Positions 63,721 to 64,000 of a stretch of DNA of 64,000 bases are shown piece after piece. The position numbers and the translations under genes were made by a program. The notes under the pieces are model-generated. The model saw only the letters and a program-made list of their open reading frames with translations, was not told where the DNA came from and searched no databases. The DNA is from Lingula anatina (Eukaryota; Brachiopoda; Lingulata; Lingulida; Lingulidae): assembly GCF_001039355.2 (NCBI RefSeq), contig NW_019775404.1, forward strand, positions 79,188 through 143,187. The letters are read 5' to 3'. Position 1 is the stretch's first letter; each line of letters starts with the position of its first letter.

Positions 63721-64000
63721 TGCTCTTCAGGTGTTAATGATTTGCAGCAATTTTATTTGAAAACTCTGAAGTTTAAGTATATTTTGCCTAAATATCTGGA
63801 ATATAATGTTTGTTATGTATTGTGTTTACATTTTTTCAGTATTTTACCTATACTATACTATACTATACTATACTATACTATACTATACTATACTATACTA
63901 TACTATACTATACTATACTATATGTGGTATGGATTGCTTATTGTGTTTATGTGAGGCATCAGTTGCTAAAATTGGTGGTATTTTTTTATATGTGTAACTG
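63721..64000 (+). other. ABCA3 3' region with (CTATA)n pentanucleotide repeat
   Basis: After the stop codon the presumed 3'UTR contains about 14-15 copies of ctata at 63849-63921. No AATAAA is seen before the window ends, so the transcript end is probably outside. Confidence 0.8.

Noticed and set aside
1-64000. A novel multi-gene system linking the genes of the window
   Set aside because: The six genes belong to known, unrelated families on both strands with ordinary spacing; only the ATAD2/TMEM244 divergent pair suggests any shared regulation.

Overview
The window is nuclear DNA from an animal. Genes are split by many GT-AG introns, intergenic DNA is AT-rich and full of microsatellites and short inverted-repeat transposons, and the proteins are typical metazoan families. 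The mixture (a three-CUB secreted protein, ATAD2, TMEM244, a ZIP1/2/3-type zinc transporter, FAM110 and ABCA3) with short-to-moderate introns suggests a marine invertebrate (lophotrochozoan, ambulacrarian or cephalochordate). The sequence alone does not let me choose between these. Standard genetic code throughout. Two single 'n' bases (47612 and 53537) mark assembly uncertainties.

Layout: (1) 1925-7481, minus strand, a secreted protein with three CUB domains (7 exons, 436 aa) with a TATA box at its 5' end. (2) 9407-22020, minus strand, ATAD2/ATAD2B orthologue (24 coding exons, 1470 aa) with an acidic N-terminus, an active AAA domain, a degenerate second AAA domain and a bromodomain; its 3'UTR runs to about 8.13 kb. 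(3) 22541-24979, plus strand, TMEM244 (6 exons, 158 aa), head-to-head with ATAD2 across 520 bp that holds a consensus E2F site. (4) 30219-31364, minus strand, single-exon SLC39A (ZIP1/2/3) zinc transporter, 381 aa. (5) 37119-45778, plus strand, FAM110 family centrosome/spindle-pole protein (3 coding exons, 450 aa) with a possible noncoding exon near 34.8 kb. (6) 49948-63720, plus strand, complete ABCA3-type lipid transporter (20 coding exons, 1753 aa) ending in a basic CCCF tail. I joined every exon by hand at GT-AG sites, and the reading phase closes at every junction.

Between and inside the genes lie at least four families of short terminal-inverted-repeat elements (five copies of one family at about 13.2, 27.1, 34.3, 40.4 and 54.9 kb; single copies of others at 4.4, 20.4, 22.9 and 32.7 kb), several local tandem duplications (75 bp, 244 bp, about 580 bp) and long simple repeats. 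The genes are unrelated housekeeping or accessory loci, not a cluster with one function. I found no novel multi-gene system. The most useful observations are the ATAD2/TMEM244 shared promoter, the CCCF tail of the ABCA protein, a transposon insertion whose empty site is preserved elsewhere in the window, and a probable assembly duplication beside an 'n'.
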